A DNA stretch of 45,754 nucleotides from Planctomycetaceae bacterium (GTDB taxonomy: Bacteria > Planctomycetota > Planctomycetia > Pirellulales > Thermoguttaceae): the NCBI GenBank assembly GCA_012719125.1, contig JAAYAY010000172.1:1-45754 (forward strand). Direction: 5' to 3'. How positions within the stretch are numbered: position 1 is the stretch's first letter; each line of letters begins with the position of its first letter. Shown in pieces: positions 43,606 through 45,754 of the stretch. A model generated the notes under the pieces. That model was given only the letters and a program-made list of their open reading frames with translations. It did no database searches and was not told the DNA's origin. The position numbers and the translations under genes were made by a program.

Positions 43606-44718
43606 ATGGACGCCGTTCGAGCTGTTCTTGTCGCCGCATGTGTTGCTCTTGTTTGTGCCAACTCCCAGGCCCAGGAACCGCCCCGCCTCGACCGCACCGA
43701 CCTTCTCCAGTACCGTGACGCCGACGGGACGGTCTGCCCCGTCACGACGCCTGCCGACTGGCAGAAACGCCGGGCTGCGATCCTGCTGGCCATGCAAGAG
43801 GTCATGGGAAAGCTGCCGGGAGATGACCGCCGAGTGCCGCTGGTGATGGAAGTGGTGGAAGAGGCCGACGCGGGCAGCTACCTGCGGCGGCTCGTCACCT
43901 ATCAGTCGGAACCCGGTTCTCGAACGACGGCCTACTTGTGTATCCCCAAGATTGTGCTGGCCGGCGGCGGGAAGACGCCCGCGGTGCTGTGCCTGCATCC
44001 GACCGACGCCAAGGTGGGACACAAGGTGGTCGTGGGTCTTGGGGGCAAGGCAGGAAGGCAGTACGCGGCAGAGTTGGCCGAGCGCGGTTACGTGACCCTT
44101 TCGCCGTCATATCCGCACCTGGCCGATTACTATCCGAACCTGGAGCAGCTCGGTTACGTCAGCGGCACGATGAAGGCCATCTGGGACAACATTCGCGGGC
44201 TGGACCTGCTGGCTTCGCTCCCCTACGTGGATGCCTCGCGCGGCTTCGGCGCGATCGGGCATTCGTTGGGCGGACACAACACGATCTACACGGGCGTGTT
44301 TGACGAGCGGATCAGCGTGCTGGTGAGCAGTTGCGGCTTCGATTCCTACCCGGACTACTACGACGGCGACGAGAAGAACTGGTACTTCGGCAAGGGATGG
44401 TGCCAGACCCGCTATATGCCGCTGATGTCGGACTATCGCAACCGGTTGGAAGAGATTCCTTTCGACTTCCACGAGATGCTCGGTGCGCTGGCCCCGCGAC
44501 CGTTGTTTGTCAACGCGCCGCTGCACGACAGCAATTTCCGGGCGGACAGCGTCGATGCGTGCGCCGCGGCGGCTTTGCCGGTCTACAAACTGCTTGGCGG
44601 AGAAGGTAGGCTTATGGTCAAGCATCCGGATTGCGACCACAATTTCCCGGACGAGATGCGGGAAGAGGCGTACGAGGTGATCGATTCGGTGTTGCGACCG
44701 GACTCGAAGCAGGAATAA
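43606..44718 (+). CDS. secreted alpha/beta hydrolase (dienelactone hydrolase/acetyl xylan esterase-like)
   Basis: This 370-residue protein starts at 43606 behind a gagga site and has a signal peptide ending ANSQAQ (about 23); an in-frame ATG at 43558 precedes it. The hydrolase core has VLCLHPTDAKVGHK with the oxyanion strand, then GAIGHSLGGHNTIYTG with nucleophile S220. A late acid/His region is HPDCDHNFPDEM, with His near the end. The architecture fits the secreted planctomycete esterases of the dienelactone hydrolase/AXE1-like group, which act on esterified polysaccharides. The substrate is not fixed by sequence. The nitroreductase follows 18 bases after. Confidence 0.88.
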   Translation: MDAVRAVLVAACVALVCANSQAQEPPRLDRTDLLQYRDADGTVCPVTTPADWQKRRAAILLAMQEVMGKLPGDDRRVPLVMEVVEEADAGSYLRRLVTYQSEPGSRTTAYLCIPKIVLAGGGKTPAVLCLHPTDAKVGHKVVVGLGGKAGRQYAAELAERGYVTLSPSYPHLADYYPNLEQLGYVSGTMKAIWDNIRGLDLLASLPYVDASRGFGAIGHSLGGHNTIYTGVFDERISVLVSSCGFDSYPDYYDGDEKNWYFGKGWCQTRYMPLMSDYRNRLEEIPFDFHEMLGALAPRPLFVNAPLHDSNFRADSVDACAAAALPVYKLLGGEGRLMVKHPDCDHNFPDEMREEAYEVIDSVLRPDSKQE

Positions 44719-44736
44719 GCAGCAAGGAGCAAGACC

Positions 44737-45255
44737 ATGAACCCCAAACTCAACTACGCTTTCACCCGCCGCAGTATCCGCGCTTACCGAGACAAGGAGG
44801 TGGGTGACGATCTGATCCGCGACATCCTCGAGGCCGCCATGGCGGCGCCGTCGGCGGTGGCGAAGGATCCGTGGGATTTCGTCGTCGTCCGCAGTGCCGA
44901 GATGCGGGCGAAGATCGCCGAATGCCTGCCGAACGGTAAGATGCTCGCCCGGGCACCTGTCGGAATCGTCGTCTGCGGTGATTTGCAGCGAGCCCACGAC
45001 GGGCAATTGTCGTATCTGCTGCAGGATTGTTCCGCGGCTATCGAGAACCTGCTGTTGGCCGTCAACAGCCTGGGGCTGGGGGCGTGCTGGCTGGGCGTGC
45101 ATCCGCGGGAAGAACGGATGGTGCACATTCGGGCATGTTTGAACGTTCCGGAGCACGTCATTCCGGTGGCGGCGATTGCGATCGGCTGGCCCGGCGAGGC
45201 TCAATTGCCGCGGACCCGGTATCGCGACGAGGCGGTGCATCGGGAGGCGTGGTAG
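44737..45255 (+). CDS. nitroreductase family FMN protein
   Basis: This 172-residue protein has the FMN-binding start FTRRSIRAYRDKEVGDDLIRDILEAAMAAPSA. VVVCGDLQRAHDGQLSYLLQDCSAAIENLLLAVNSLGLGACWLGVHPRE and the AIAIGWPGE end follow. These are the short subgroup of the nitroreductase fold that reduces nitroaromatics, quinones or flavins with NAD(P)H. No obvious partner is next to it apart from the upstream esterase. Confidence 0.92.
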   Translation: MNPKLNYAFTRRSIRAYRDKEVGDDLIRDILEAAMAAPSAVAKDPWDFVVVRSAEMRAKIAECLPNGKMLARAPVGIVVCGDLQRAHDGQLSYLLQDCSAAIENLLLAVNSLGLGACWLGVHPREERMVHIRACLNVPEHVIPVAAIAIGWPGEAQLPRTRYRDEAVHREAW

Positions 45256-45754
45256 TATGCGAGGTATGCAAGAGAGGAACCACGGATCACACGGATTACC
45301 ACGGATATAGAACAAGGTGATTCTGGCGAAAACCATCGTGCCTCAGATCGATATGGCGCTTGCGACGGTTTGATATGGTATGCTGGCTCGGTGTGTGAGC
45401 CAATTCTGCTGACCGTGGAGCAACGAACATGTCGAAAGTCGGGCTCTTTCTTGGTTCATCCGGAATTCGCGTAGGGCGCGAAGTGCACGAAGAGTACCGG
45501 TGCCTCTTCTCTGTTGCACGATGGCCATAACCGCTTGATAAACAATCGCTTAGGCGCGTCGGCAACAAGAGAAGAGGCACCGGTACTCCGCGGTGAGGAT
45601 GGAACCTACGCTTGCACCGGATGAACCAAAACTTTGCAAAAAATCCCACCCACCATGGAATAAGTCACTGTACAGGCGTATCATATACTAGGGACTCCCT
45701 GTCCTCTCAACTCGCATTCGTCCGCCCATGAAGAAAAAACCATAGACAAAACCG
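45256..45754. other. gene-free end of window with inverted repeat
   Basis: No coding gene is convincing here. It contains the inverted repeat at 45492-45588 and a fairly AT-rich end (about 45630-45754). The 3' part may hold the promoter of a gene beyond the window. Confidence 0.5.
45492..45588. repeat. ~26-bp near-perfect inverted repeat
   Basis: Arms at 45492-45517 and 45562-45588 pair along their length with one unpaired base; the outer part gagtaccggtgcc / ggcaccggtactc is perfect. The spacer of 44 bases shows no ORF. It could be a small non-autonomous mobile element, a terminator or a structural repeat. Confidence 0.65.

Noticed and set aside
1-45754. CRISPR arrays, tRNA and rRNA genes
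   Set aside because: No regularly spaced direct repeats, cloverleaf or rRNA sequence was recognised on either strand by eye.

Overview
The window looks like chromosomal DNA of a planctomycete (Planctomycetota, probably Pirellulales-like). It is GC-rich throughout. The best lineage marker is the N-terminal LEPR-xLL-type motif (FEQMEQRTLLA) of the repeat-rich surface protein at 22686-25289. Supporting signs are a formylglycine sulfatase, a DUF1573 protein, a Tat-exported BNR/sialidase-like protein, a Gfo/Idh/MocA oxidoreductase, a HEAT-repeat fragment and a bacterial deoxyhypusine synthase homologue. No rRNA, tRNA, CRISPR array, transposase or integrase was recognised.

Layout. 1-1364: an inverted repeat, a frameshifted PIN-domain toxin-like gene with a small partner gene, and a small membrane protein. 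1476-2942: secreted sulfatase. 3196-12470: a compact co-directional pilus/pseudopilus cluster (prepilin, receiver protein, sensor kinase, STAS protein, GspE/PilB with an MshEN-type N-terminus, GspF/PilC, a small coiled-coil membrane protein, PilM-, PilN-, PilO- and GspC/PilP-like proteins, and a small RRSGxERR-repeat protein). 12638-14439: radical SAM/SPASM protein, an orphan antitoxin-like protein and a zinc-ribbon membrane protein. 14558-17155 (minus): Tat-exported FAD oxidoreductase followed by a NapH-NapG-like polyferredoxin fusion. 17611-22121: a large chemoreceptor with a strong terminator, a secreted monoheme c-type cytochrome, and a convergent DUF1573 protein. 22686-25289: LEPR-xLL protein with about 13 tandem repeats of ~47 residues. 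25513-28128: deoxyhypusine synthase homologue, Gfo/Idh/MocA oxidoreductase, cupin. 28414-32757: a fused D-aminoacylase-like/serine beta-lactamase-like protein, convergent with an M23 peptidase carrying PKD-like domains. 32901-37473 (minus): a sulfur operon made of a metallo-beta-lactamase/triple-rhodanese exported protein, a YeeE/YedE permease and a YeeE/YedE-triple-rhodanese fusion. 37772-41171: ECF sigma factor, membrane anti-sigma-like protein, an unknown protein and a CsgG-like protein in one tight operon. 41172-45754: nested inverted repeats, BNR protein, HEAT fragment, alpha/beta hydrolase, nitroreductase, and a terminal inverted repeat.

How they may work together. The pilus cluster pairs an assembly ATPase predicted to bind c-di-GMP with a two-component pair and a STAS protein, which suggests tight signalling control of a surface filament. 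The sulfur operon pairs an ETHE1-like persulfide dioxygenase with sulfur permeases; of its six rhodanese domains only two keep the catalytic cysteine. The FAD oxidoreductase/polyferredoxin pair looks like an extracytoplasmic redox enzyme feeding the quinone pool. These functional links are inferences from domain content and gene order; no searches were run.
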